A model generated the notes under the pieces. It had not been told where the DNA came from. It saw only the letters and a list, made by a program, of their open reading frames with translations, and ran no database searches. A DNA stretch of 64,000 bases, taken from assembly GCA_947579605.1 (NCBI GenBank), contig OX388306.1, forward strand, positions 1,736,001 through 1,800,000, given 5' to 3'. This stretch comes from Athripsodes cinereus. Lineage: Eukaryota; Arthropoda; Insecta; Trichoptera; Leptoceridae. Below, one piece after another: positions 36,511 to 45,923 of the stretch; position 1 is the first letter of the stretch; every line of letters starts with the position of its first letter. The translations under genes were made by a program, and so were the position numbers.

Positions 36511-37370
36511 TTACAATCCATTGGATTGGTCTGCAACGAGTTTGGTTTTTCTTCTCCATTCCTCCCTATTCTCAGCCAGTCTTTTAAGCTCTACGTATGA
36601 GCCACAGTTCATGTCCCTCTTCAGTTGGTCCATATATGCGTCTCTTGGTCGGCCTCTGCCATTTGTTCCCTCGGTCTTACCCTCCGCGATGGCGATGAGT
36701 AGTCCTGGGTGCCTGATGTTGTGGCCAATCCAGTTAGCTCGTTGTTGGCTGATTCTCTTAAGGAGTTGCCTTTTTTCGCCTACCCTGGTTAATACTTCTT
36801 CGTTCTCGACGTGCTCCGACCAATGGATCTTAAGCATGCGTCTGTAGAACCACATTTCAAAGGCCGCCAACCGTCCGCTTTCACTCTTGCTGATGGTCCA
36901 TGTCTCACAACCATAAAGCAGAATGCTCCATACAAAGGCTTTAGTAAGGTTCTTCCTTACGCTTAAGTCTATATTTGGGGATTACAATATCTTCGATTTT
37001 TTGTTGAAGGCAATCCTTGCCTGGTTTATTCTGCTTACAATTTCTGCTTTGGAGCGTCCATCCTGGTTTATTCTGCTGCCCAGGTACACGAATTCACTTA
37101 CTTGTTTGATGCTCACTCCATTTAATGCAATGTTCGCAGTCGCTTCCTCTCTTCCAACGACCATACATTTTGTTTTTTCTTTATTTATTTTCATGTTGTA
37201 CTTTGACAACAGTATACTTTCCATTTTTCCTAAAGCTTCGTTCAGCTCCATCTCGGAGTCTGCGAGCAGTGCTATGTCGTCAGCATATCTTATCATGTCG
37301 ACCTTTTTCCCATTTATTTTTACTCCTGTCCAGTTCTTCATTTCTTCTCTCAGTTCATCAATGGCATAAA
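36511..37370 (-). mobile_element. LINE-B: RTE-like reverse transcriptase fragment
   Basis: On the minus strand a first segment (37370 to 36982) encodes DELREEMKNWTGVKI, the RT palm motif DMIRYADDIALLADSE, KINKEKTKCMVVG and FVYLGSRINQDGRS. After a frame break (about 36980-36870) the C-terminal part (36870-36511) encodes FEMWFYRRMLKIHWSEHVEN, RANWIGHNIRHPGLL, GRGRPRDAYMDQLK and AENREEWRR before a stop. The YADD box with the GRPR..WMDQ..D / EN..EWR tail places it in the RTE-like group by inference. The endonuclease and the RT fingers are missing (5' truncation). Fragments recur at 22760 and 62370. Confidence 0.75.
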
Positions 37371-37399
37371 AAAAAAACAAATTAATTAAAATAAACACT

Positions 37400-37540
37400 T
37401 TGTCGGTAGCCTGGAGGTAGAGTCTCTGCCTCATGAACAAGAGGTTCGCGGTTCGATCCCAGGTACCTACCGACAATCTCCCTTTTCACACAAGCTTTCC
37501 GTGAAAGGTATATAAAGTTGTATTTAGTTGCAGATACATC
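37400..37540 (+). repeat. tRNA-derived SINE
   Basis: A-box-like TAGCCTGGAGGTAGAG (near 37408) and perfect B box GGTTCGATCCC (near 37450), then CCGACAATCTCCCTTTTCAC as in the SINE at 9000. It runs directly into the inverted-repeat element at 37540. Confidence 0.6.
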
Positions 37541-37695
37541 TTTGAATAATAAAAATATTTAGTGCTTCTGCAGTGACTTTATAAGTCGCGAGCCGACTTT
37601 CAAAATCTTCTGCTCTCATCATCAGGTTATCATGAAGGAATGTCGGCTCGCGATTAATGCAGTCACTGTATGGTACTAAACATAAGTGTTTTATT
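37540..37695. mobile_element. inverted-repeat element, CGAGCCG family
   Basis: Left arm GCAGTGACTTTATAAGTCGC, GAGCCGAC; right arm the complement of ACAGTGACTGCATTAATCGC, GAGCCGAC. Arms continue outward as imperfect AGTGCTT/AACACTT. Centre is CTCATCATCAGG. Non-coding; related copies at 35195 and 57947. Confidence 0.55.
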
Positions 37696-37699
37696 TTTA

Positions 37700-38425
37700 T
37701 ATAAACAAATAGAATAAATGCTGTGGAGATGAGATCGCTGAGGAGAATGGTTGGTAAAACGTTGCGTGATAGAGTGCACTGAGAAAAATACTAACGAAAT
37801 TTCACAACGAATCATTGGTACGTACTATCAGATTAGGACCAGAGATCGTAGAAACGATTCATTAGTACGAATCTATAATATTAACTCTTCGCAAACAAGT
37901 TGTTGGTAAATTTACCAATGATTTGTTTGCGAAGAGTTAGTATTATAGATTTATACCAATGAATCGTTTGTACGATCTCTGGTCCTAATCTGATAGTACC
38001 GTACCAGTAATTCGTTTTGAGTATTTTTCTCAGTGTGAGGAATGAGGATATAAGATGAATGAGTGGATGCAAGAGGGGTGTTGTGGAAAGAATGCGTGTA
38101 AATAAATTGAGATGGTTTGGTCATGAGGAACGATTGGAAAAGGAAAGAATGACCAAGAGGATATACTTGTCATAAGAAGGGATGTGAGGAAGCGCGGACT
38201 TCCAAGAACTACGTGGCTTGACCGTGTAGATCAAAGTATCAAGGACGGCCGTGTATTGAGTAAGAGAAATTGACGTGCTTACATGAGAAATTGTATGAAT
38301 GTAGAAGAAGCGAATGAAGTATATCTATTTGGCGCCAAATAGATATAAGACATATCTATTTGGCGTTCGGTTCTCTCTGCCTTCTCCACTTGAGATACGG
38401 CGTGAGGGAATAGTGTAGTAGCTAT
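37700..38425 (+). mobile_element. LINE-A fragment, interrupted by a 259-bp element
   Basis: The longest LINE-A copy. Degraded coding for INAVEMRSLRRMVGKTLRD precedes the insertion. After it come RNEDIR, GVVERMRVNKLRWFGHEER, KERMTKRIYLS and EEANE, then the tail GCCTTCTCCACTTGAGATAC, GGCGTGAGGG. The insertion at 37777-38035 splits the coding sequence. A 26-bp perfect palindrome with a third direct copy lies near the 3' end (38321-38365). 5'-truncated, several stops. Confidence 0.7.
37777..38035. mobile_element. 259-bp near-perfect palindromic element, CACTG termini
   Basis: Begins CACTGAGAAAAATACT and ends with its exact complement. The two ~125-bp halves are almost fully complementary around a centre near 37910. 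It is inserted in LINE-A coding sequence with a probable 2-bp duplication TG (37775-37776 and 38036-38037). CACTR ends with a 2-3 bp duplication suggest the CMC/CACTA superfamily, but no transposase copy is present to confirm. Confidence 0.75.
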
Positions 38426-39884
38426 AGTATTTATCTCATTATTTAAGTTGTTTGATTAAATCATTTGCATAAAAATAAAAATTATTTATCCACTTAATTT
38501 TAAATAATTATTTTTACGACTTGAAACGACCAGAAGCTGTTTTGAAATTCTGAGAAGAAAAATAGCCGCAAAAAGAGAATATTACGGGTAATAATATTTT
38601 TAAATAGATAACAATCAACGTCATAATATAAATTTTATGAGACATAACAAAAGACTACCGAAAAGGTAGATAATTCTTAGAATTTGGACATTCCTTCTTT
38701 TTTCGCAGTAGCCGCAGATAAAATGTTACAACATATGTAATTAATTTTGATTTTTAGATAGTAACATATTACTAGTTACGATACCCAGTGTTACCATGAA
38801 ACATATTTCTATATTTTTTTTTCTAATTATTATTATTCTTAAAACATCACCCTGCACTGCGACCATAACAGCTTTTGGCTAAGGTGATCTCAGCAGGAAA
38901 ATTGAAAAAAAAAGAAATGCCAAGTCAAAAAACAACAACAACAAAAAAAACATCGAGTAATATCATCACTGTTATTGAATTTGATGAAATGAAACAATTG
39001 TTTCGTTCTGCTATTGATTAAACAAGCACGATAGAGACTCTTTCGACTACTTATGTCTTCATCAATAAATACTATACATAAAAGAATCTTCAATATTAGA
39101 TTGATAATGACCTAAGAAATCGAAAGACGTATTTTTTGTTTGTTTGTTTATCCGATTATGGTAACAAATAAATCCTCAAATATCGATTCCCCAGATCTGT
39201 GAGCCATTGACTTGAAATTCTAAGATTTCAAGATACGTTAAGATAAGGTTTTGAAGCAGTATGGAGGTCCACCGAAAACTCAAAACAAATATTACGTGCT
39301 TCTAATAGAAATACCATTCCATTTTAGATTTTATTTTGTGGAATTTAATAAGTATCATTTTCTTTAAGTTAAAATTTCTAGTTGTTGGCAAATGAAACTG
39401 GACGATTGATATATAAAAATAAAAATAGATAAACACATACCTAATATAAAATAATAAGAAGATGCAAAAGACGTTGGTTATAAACATACACACATTAGAA
39501 CATAATGATTTATTTAATATAAGTATTAGTTTAATAAAATTAAGAAACTTCAGAGTTTTTAATTACGTTTGATTAAAACATTATATTTTTTAATATGTTT
39601 AAAAGTAAACTTTTATGAATAGCTTCTGAGTCATCAAAGAAAATCTACACACATTAACAAAATAATTAATTGTTTTTATCTATTTTTACTATCAAAACAC
39701 AACAAATGATGAGAATGAAGCAATGCTAAACTTGTTGTGTGGGTATCAATGTTTTAAATAACGTCAGTTTATAGCGAAGAAAGCCCAGAGGCAAAATTAC
39801 AATGAACCAGACCGATCAGATCAAGCAGGCTATACATAACTTCGTCAATTTACAATGCTGTATGTTGTTTGTCTTCCGATGATG
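38426..39884. other. no feature recognised
   Basis: AT-rich sequence without a coding-like frame or a repeat matched elsewhere in the window. Confidence 0.4.
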
Positions 39885-39975
39885 TACAGGTGTAGCCAGG
39901 TGGCTGAGAACAGAAGAAGATGGGGCAGGGTTGTCCATGAAAAGCTACCCGGAGATAAGGACCTCTGGAATTGAG
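39885..39975 (+). mobile_element. LINE C-terminal scrap
   Basis: One frame reads SQVAENRRRWGRVVHEKLPG, resembling the A.(D/N)R..W...V signature near LINE polymerase C-termini. Short and isolated. Confidence 0.35.
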
Positions 39976-40031
39976 AAAACGACTGAAGAGAGAGAAATTT
40001 GTATAACGAAATGTGTTATTCAATAACTTCT

Positions 40032-40857
40032 ACTATACTCAATTTCTCGAGAGAATAACCAAGCGTTGCGCATAGTACCGCCCTATTGACTGCGCTGCTA
40101 CCCCCTCTACAAGAATTATTTTGTAACCTTCCAATGACAGAGAAAATAAATGGGGTACAAAAAGACCAAGAAATTTTTTGAACATAAAATAGTTATTATT
40201 TTAAATGCAGTACATTATTTTAAATTCAGAAAAAAATATCAGCAGTATCTACTCTTAGCACACTCATAGCAAAATATAATGTTTTAAATATAAAAAAAAA
40301 ACAGATAAACGATAAATACATATAAAAAGAACATATTTTTTACTGAAACTGCATGGAAATTTTTTTAATATTTTATTGTCTTAAATACAACAAATATACA
40401 GTTAAACGTTTAATACCTACCTATACAAAGAACATATTTTCTACTAAAAATGCATAGAAATAAATTAAAAAAACAACATTTTTAGAAATATGTTGTAGCA
40501 ACGCGTTATTTTTAAATTCATTAAATTTCGGTATTATTTTTAAATATTAATAAAATTTCCTTACAAACACTTTTTATTCAAATAACACTTCTGAAAAAAT
40601 AATAACAAAAAAATAACACTTTACCTTTTCTTTTTTTTCACTGGTGATACTTTGGGGTAATATTGTCCATTTTATTTATCACGGTCACTACTCGGTTAAA
40701 ACTTAACAAAAAAATTCAAAACACTCCTGCGCAAGGGTGTCAATAGATCGATAAGGGCTATTATTGGCAGGGACATTACACAGATGAGCGTACCTGCGCA
40801 GAACAGTTCTCAGTTTGGTATTTAGCTTGGTTATTCTCTCGAGAAATAGAGTATAGT
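40032..40857. mobile_element. 826-bp non-autonomous DNA element with 32-bp TIRs
   Basis: Left end ACTATACTCAATTTCTCGAG, AGAATAACCAAGC; the right end is its complement with one mismatch (40824-40857). The interior has no open frame of note. No convincing target duplication flanks it, so the superfamily is open. Confidence 0.65.
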
Positions 40858-40859
40858 GT

Positions 40860-41110
40860 ATTTCTTCTTCTTCTTAATGTGCCATATCAGGTCGGTGCCA
40901 TACCCCCCGACGTAGGCTATTACTCTGGCGTAGGTTTCTCTGTCCTGTGCTAGCTAGAACAGCTCTTCGACCTTCTAGGCTGCGGTCCACTCTAGGATAT
41001 TTCATAGCCAGGAGATCTGCCGCCTTCCCACACCGTGACCATCCTAAATTTTTCCCTTGAAGATGGAGTTGTAGTAAACCATATTTCTCATTTCGAAGTA
41101 CCTACGTGTC
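40860..41110 (-). mobile_element. LINE 3' fragment with (GAA)n tail
   Basis: Minus strand ends in GAAGAAGAAGAA. Upstream sequence shares CTGTCCTGTGCT with the element interrupted at 41882, and TCCATCTTCAAGGGAAAAAT. Probably degraded coding of a LINE; frames are lost. Confidence 0.4.
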
Positions 41111-41415
41111 CCAAATATGCTATTTTCCTCATCTTTATACTGGAGAATATCAATAGACTAGTGTACTATGAAAAGTAATTGAGAATGATGTACATTATTT
41201 ATATTGTTACCAGAAAATTGAAAGTCTGTCTATCTATCGTAGATATTGGAATAACTGCATATAATAAAAACATAGGTAACCCTCTCCGTACCATAAAAAC
41301 GAGGTTTTCAGAATAGGTAACATTAGACATCCTTAAATGTATAAGTAATTATAAATATTGTTTTAAGTATGACTAACGCACGACCGGTTCGCAGACTCCG
41401 AGTTCGCATCATCAG

Positions 41416-41626
41416 CAGGGTTACTCTTGACAAAACTAAACACGATCTTAATCTAGTCTTGATCTTGATCATACGACGCACGAAGTGACTATGGTCAAAA
41501 ACACCGCGTTACCGCTAACGCGCGATCCGTATGCGTGTATTTTTGGCCAATAGTCACTTCGTGCGTCGTATGATCAAGATCAAGACTAGATTAAGATCGT
41601 GTTTAGTTTTGTCAAGAGTAGCCCTG
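41416..41626. mobile_element. 211-bp palindromic element, PIF/Harbinger-like
   Basis: Termini CAGGGTTACTCTTGACAAAA and the complement of CAGGGCTACTCTTGACAAAA. The arms are nearly complementary for about 95 bp and include TCATACGACGCACGAAGTGA. The flanking triplet CAG (41413-41415, 41627-41629) fits a 3-bp CWG-type duplication. The CAGGG start could also suggest hAT, but no 8-bp duplication is present. Confidence 0.65.
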
Positions 41627-41629
41627 CAG

Positions 41630-41765
41630 GTGCTGATCTATACTGAATAAAACATGGATGGGTGGCAAACCACATGACACGTTGAATTTTAGATGTAAAA
41701 ATGTCTTTAATTTTTCGAACACCTGATGCGTTGTACAGGACAATCGAAAAATTACGGTAAAGAGT
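41630..41765 (-). repeat. P3 copy, 5' part
   Basis: Reverse complement of GGTTTGCCACCCATCC.. upstream to the CGTAATTTTTCGATTGTCCT block (GGATGGGTGGCAAACCACAT then TTTCGAACACCTG). The 3' tail half is missing. Confidence 0.55.
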
Positions 41766-41811
41766 GGGAAACAAAAAAAGAGTGTTCCATGAGAACAATA
41801 AATTATTATTA

Positions 41812-42150
41812 TTCTTCTTCCTGTTTCATGTCAGTTCCATCCAACGTTGGCAATCACTACAACAAAAACCTTCCTGTCCTGAGGCCTGAGTCAATAACAC
41901 ATTTTCACGTTACGTTTTCGTTGCGTTAACGTTCGAGTATAGACGAAGTTGCAAGCAAGTGTCAATTTCATTGCTAAGATACACAATAGTTACGAAAATT
42001 AACACTTTGGCGCAACATCGTCTACATTTGAACGTTAACGGAAAGAAAACGTAACGTGAAAATGTGTTATTGACTCAGGCCTCTGTGCTGTCATACACCG
42101 TCCTCATTCCGGTCCACTCTCTAATGTTGCGAAGCCAGGACATCTGTTTA
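41812..42150 (-). mobile_element. LINE 3' fragment interrupted by a Harbinger-like element
   Basis: The flanks of the 41882 insertion join as CTGTCCTGTGCTG, matching TCTGTCCTGTGCTAG at 40944 in a related fragment. A GAAGAAGAATAATAAT tail occurs on the minus strand. Frames are degraded. Confidence 0.45.
41882..42082. mobile_element. 201-bp PIF/Harbinger-type MITE
   Basis: Termini AGGCCTGAGTCAATAACAC are perfectly inverted for about 38 bp, then imperfectly to about 70 bp. The 3-bp duplication CTG (41879-41881 and 42083-42085) matches the CWG/TWA target preference of PIF/Harbinger. Removing the element and one CTG restores sequence seen uninterrupted at 40944. Non-coding. Confidence 0.82.
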
Positions 42151-43266
42151 AAAAAAAAACAAATTAAACAAAATAAATAATTTGTTAAGCTTGATATTTT
42201 ATGAGTAGGTTCCTGTTTTTTACATTCTTGATATTAAATAAAATAAATTTTGACGTCAGAGGTAGTTCAGTAGCAACTTACTAGATTGATCATTCTTAGA
42301 CAGATCGTAGTCTCTAGGTCGATGATTTATTATAACTATCATTATTGATCTAAGATCAGGTTGTGAGTATCGCATGTATCATCACGGATCATTGATGATT
42401 AATAATGATCATTTCAATGTTATGTTTGTTCTCTGTAAATGTTTGATAGCAAGATCCGGTAAGCCGATATTGGTACGGATGTGTCACAGCTTCATCCTAA
42501 AGCGAATTCCAATCTTGTGTTTAACACTACTATTGATTCATTCAAGAGTACGTGTTACCTTTGTACATCACGACTTTTCGCTGAAGGCTGTATCAGTTTT
42601 AAGACAACATAGCTTTTTTTGTGACCGCAAGTTAATTATAAGATAATGTTATTTAGTCATATCTTAAAATAAGGATATGAATACGTAGAAAAAAGTTCTG
42701 TTACGAAAAAAAAAGTTCTGTTAAAAAGTCCTGTAAAAAAAATTAATATTTCATCATTCAATATATATAATATTTATATATTTATTTATTTATTATACAT
42801 ATTATATAACCAACAATTAGTGACATGACAGTTGTTACCTTTGCGTCACTCAAAGTTCACAGCACACAAAATAGTTTTACAATGATACACATTCATATAC
42901 AAACAAACAATTATCAAACAAAACATTATTCGACATTTAATTCTTAAGTCTGTTAAAATGATTATTGAACAAATTTCTTTGAAATTTGTACGACATAATT
43001 TTCATGAAAGTGGTCGAGAATTTTCATGAAAGTGGTCGAGTTCTTTCATACCTACATAAATGCATAGGTACACTGTCAAACTGCAAACGTAATATTAACA
43101 TGACATGCATAGACAATTCACATATATCAAGCTAGTCCCAAACTCATCGTACATTAAACAACAAAATATTCATGACATAATCAGTTGCCGAACTGATATC
43201 TCATCAGTTTCAATAATATTAATTACTTGAGATAAAAATGATCATGTGAATTAATCAGGTATAGAA
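42151..43266. other. mostly unrecognised; LINE-like 3' end near 42775
   Basis: A reversed (TAAA)n run at 42775-42800, followed by GACAGTTGTTACCTTTGCGT, looks like a LINE 3' terminus on the minus strand. At 42997-43040 a 22-bp unit (AATTTTCATGAAAGTGGTCG..) is duplicated in tandem. At 43107-43145 a piece of the 13030 SINE body recurs. A 90-codon open frame at 42374 has no recognisable features. Confidence 0.35.
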
Positions 43267-44394
43267 CAGTGGCGTATCTTCCCTACAAGCCAAAAAGCCG
43301 GACTGTGAATTCTATCTCTTATAGAAAAAGGAGCTTGTGCCAGAAGTTTCCAGAATTTAAAATAATTAAAAAATTATAAATTACGCGTAGTTACCGATCC
43401 GATAATTTTAAATATCGCCCACAATGTATGAGAGTGAATTCCATTAGTCACGCATTTGAAATCGTCACACAACACGTGCTATATGCAAACGCACCGTGCT
43501 AGATTATTTTTTGTTTCGCGGTACACAGTATTATTTCTTACGAGGATTATGTTTTTGTCCCGCTCATGTCAATCATTGCGCAGCATTTGACTAATACTCG
43601 GTTACGTTAGAGCAGGGATGCACAGACTTATAGGGAACAGGGGCCACTCGGGAAGATTATGAGCCAATGACGGGCCGCTATAAGAAAATTAACACTAAAA
43701 ATTCAAATTTGTAGAAATGCACACACATTAAAATTTCTACCCCCCCCCCGTCACCGAATTTTCAAAATGGTATAGTACTACTGTATACGAATTTGAAATA
43801 TTTCAAAAACACCTCGGTTTTCTTAAAGAATATTTTCTCGCAGTACCTGTGTTTGAATTTTCAAAATGGTATAGGAATTTGAAATATTTCAAAAACTCCT
43901 CAGTTTTGTTAAAGAATATTTACTCGAATTGTTAAGTATCCGGTACTTTTACCGAATATCCGATTATTACTGGTATTGACAATTTTTTTATATTGTATAA
44001 TTCGCTGGCGGGCCGCGGTTTGTGTATCGCTGCGTTAGAGTAACATGCGATTAGCGTTAGAGTAACCGTTAGAGTAACACGGGAATAAGGAATGAATTAA
44101 ATCCCAGCTTTTTTCGATGTTCCGTAGATCACAGCAAAATGTTTAGATTGGCTCTAGTTCAATCACACTAGTTAAGCAATATTGGGCACTGTCAGTTCTT
44201 GGATAGATAGGACAATATTATAAATTAGTAACGATCTATTTTTTAAATATGCTTTATTTCTATATTTTACTTTTAAAATGAAGTGGAACTATTAACTTTG
44301 GCTTACATACTCTGTATTATTCATTCACTCGCTCCATTCTCATGATATGCTGAGGTTGGGCCTAACCACTGTAAAAATCTTAGACACGCCACTG
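43267..44394. mobile_element. 1.1-kb hAT-like element carrying a nested hAT
   Basis: Starts CAGTGGCGTATCT and ends with the complement of CAGTGGCGTGTCT, hAT-type ends differing at one base. The flanking octamers GTATAGAA and ATAAAGAG agree at 5 of 8 positions, compatible with an old duplication. Interior AT-rich and non-coding. The younger hAT at 43613-44032 lies inside. Confidence 0.5.
43613..44032. mobile_element. 420-bp non-autonomous hAT element
   Basis: Ends CAGGGATGCACAGAC and the complement of CAGCGATACACAAAC, with a perfect 8-bp duplication CGTTAGAG (43605-43612 and 44033-44040). Subterminal GGGCCGC motifs occur near both ends and a CCCCCCCCC run lies at 43741. An internal segment around ATTTTCAAAATGGTATAG is duplicated. 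No transposase. Confidence 0.9.
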
Positions 44395-44674
44395 ATAAAG
44401 AGGTAAGGTAGTATTCTTATGTTCCTGTGGAGGAATAGTTAGTGCATGAGTTATGCGACAGCACTCTACAGAAATTCCCATGAAATATTCCAAGAAGAAA
44501 ACCGACTCGTAATAATTAATGTACAAATAATTCAGTCTGATTATAATTAAATGTGTATGTTTTTATTCAGATGTCCTCTATAGAAGACCGCACAAGAATA
44601 TTTGGTGATATAAAATTACCCTCTGCACGAAATTCCATCTTTTAGTCATGATTTTATTTTAGTTTACTACTTTT

Positions 44675-44830
44675 ACTATTATACTATTACAGAATATCCC
44701 AAAAGTGGTGTAGCTACATGTTATAAAACAAGCAATCTGTCTTCCCCATGTCAACAATAATGTAAGATATTCAGGATGGGTGGCCAGACTCATCGCTGAA
44801 TTTAAGATGGAAAATGTATATTTTTTTTTC
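44675..44830 (-). repeat. P3 copy, 3' half
   Basis: Reverse complement: (CTA)n-like start, AGAATATCCCAAAAGTGGTG, CATGTTATAAAACAAGCAAT, CTGTCTTCCCCATGTCAACA, AGATATTCAGGATGGGTGGC, CTCATCGCTGAATTTAAGAT. Confidence 0.6.
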
Positions 44831-45175
44831 AAAAACCTGTTTTTTATTTAATTTTATTGTTTTGTTTTTTTATTTTATTTAACTTTATTTATTTATTTCA
44901 AATTGCGTTTACTTTACTTGATTTTACCGATGTTATGTTTATTTTATTATGAGCAAACATACCTACATATATAATTATAATGAAACAATCCCTCGAAGCA
45001 AGAGTTCTGCTCAAATTTGAGGTAATTAATATGGTTACTGTGCATTTATACAGAAATTATTATTGTTATAAAAAAAATGTTTATCCCAATAAACATAAAT
45101 GAATTTGAATTTACTATGGACAAAGTGTTATTATCTATGAATATTAATTTCCAGAGTAAATTCGGGTTCAAAACT

Positions 45176-45177
<2 letters not shown>

Positions 45178-45264
<87 letters not shown>
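45178..45264. repeat. 87-nt poly(T) tract
   Basis: All T except one C at 45232, followed at once by AAAAAAAGATATATC. It ends about 330 bp upstream of the gypsy element. Possibly the reversed poly(A) tail of a retroposon. An open frame through it encodes polyphenylalanine and is not a gene. Confidence 0.9.
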
Positions 45265-45272
<8 letters not shown>

Positions 45273-45329
45273 ATATATCTGGGTTTTGTTATAAACCCAA
45301 ATACAACTTTATACACCTTCCACAGTAAG

Positions 45330-45480
45330 CTAAAAGCTTGTGTCGTGAAATAATATAATAATGAAATAATATAATAATATAATAATATAATAGTGAAATA
45401 ATATAATGTATGACGTGTTCTTGCAATTAGACGTTACGTTATTATAATGAAATAATATTAAAACATTATTATTATTCTTA
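45330..45480. repeat. AATATAATAATG-rich simple sequence
   Basis: Degenerate tandem of AATAATATAATAATGA units. No other structure. Confidence 0.6.
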
Positions 45481-45597
45481 TTATGAATCATTTAAAACAC
45501 TATGCTATATCATCCACACACTTCTTTAATGAAATACAGCAGTGGGAAAGAGATGGAGAATAATTGTAATAAATGATATTTTATAATTTTATATATA

Positions 45598-45902
45598 TGT
45601 AAGAAAGTGCCTAGGTACTTACCTTGGTTATTATTTTGTTAGATTAGTTTTATTTTAAAATAAGTACCTAGGCACTTCCCTTAGTAGTAAGAATATTTTG
45701 AATTTGTTCCATTTTGATTGTTTTGTTTAAAATTGAGATTTGATATGAAGAGAGGAATTTTTGACAGAATGTAAGAAAAGATAGATATAATTAACATAAT
45801 TTGTCGTTTCTTTAGTTTACAATGAAACCAAATTATGTTTAATAATAATAAATCAATTAATATCAAGTGATTGTGTTAGTGATTTTCCATACTCCCATTA
45901 TA
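45598..45902 (+). repeat. gypsy 5' LTR, 305 bp
   Basis: Matches 50082-50386 at a constant offset of 4484 with no difference seen. Begins TGTAAGAAAG and ends ACTCCCATTATA, atypical because it lacks a terminal CA. A perfect 17-bp inverted repeat sits near its 5' end (45605-45621 and 45661-45677, AAGTGCCTAGGTACTTA). A TATAA lies at 45786-45790. Confidence 0.93.
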
Positions 45903-45914
45903 AAACGACAAATT
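45903..45914 (+). promoter_or_regulatory. putative primer-binding site, complementary to the LTR
   Basis: AAACGACAAATT abuts the LTR end, where a PBS is expected, but does not begin with the usual TGG of a tRNA-primed PBS. It is the exact reverse complement of 45798-45809 inside the LTR. This is the arrangement of Tf1-type self-priming elements, in which the mRNA 5' end folds back as primer. The inference needs the transcript to start at about 45798, which is only 12 bp past the TATAA. Confidence 0.6.
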
Positions 45915-45923
45915 TGATAAAAA

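Noticed and set aside
36923..37385. Plus-strand open frames of 86-148 codons
   Set aside because: They are antisense to the LINE-B reverse transcriptase, whose YADD motif lies on the minus strand.
42374..42646. 90-codon open frame
   Set aside because: No recognisable motif, no supporting splice signals, ordinary length for random AT-rich DNA.
45077..45328. 83-codon open frame rich in phenylalanine
   Set aside because: It is only the poly(T) tract in translation.
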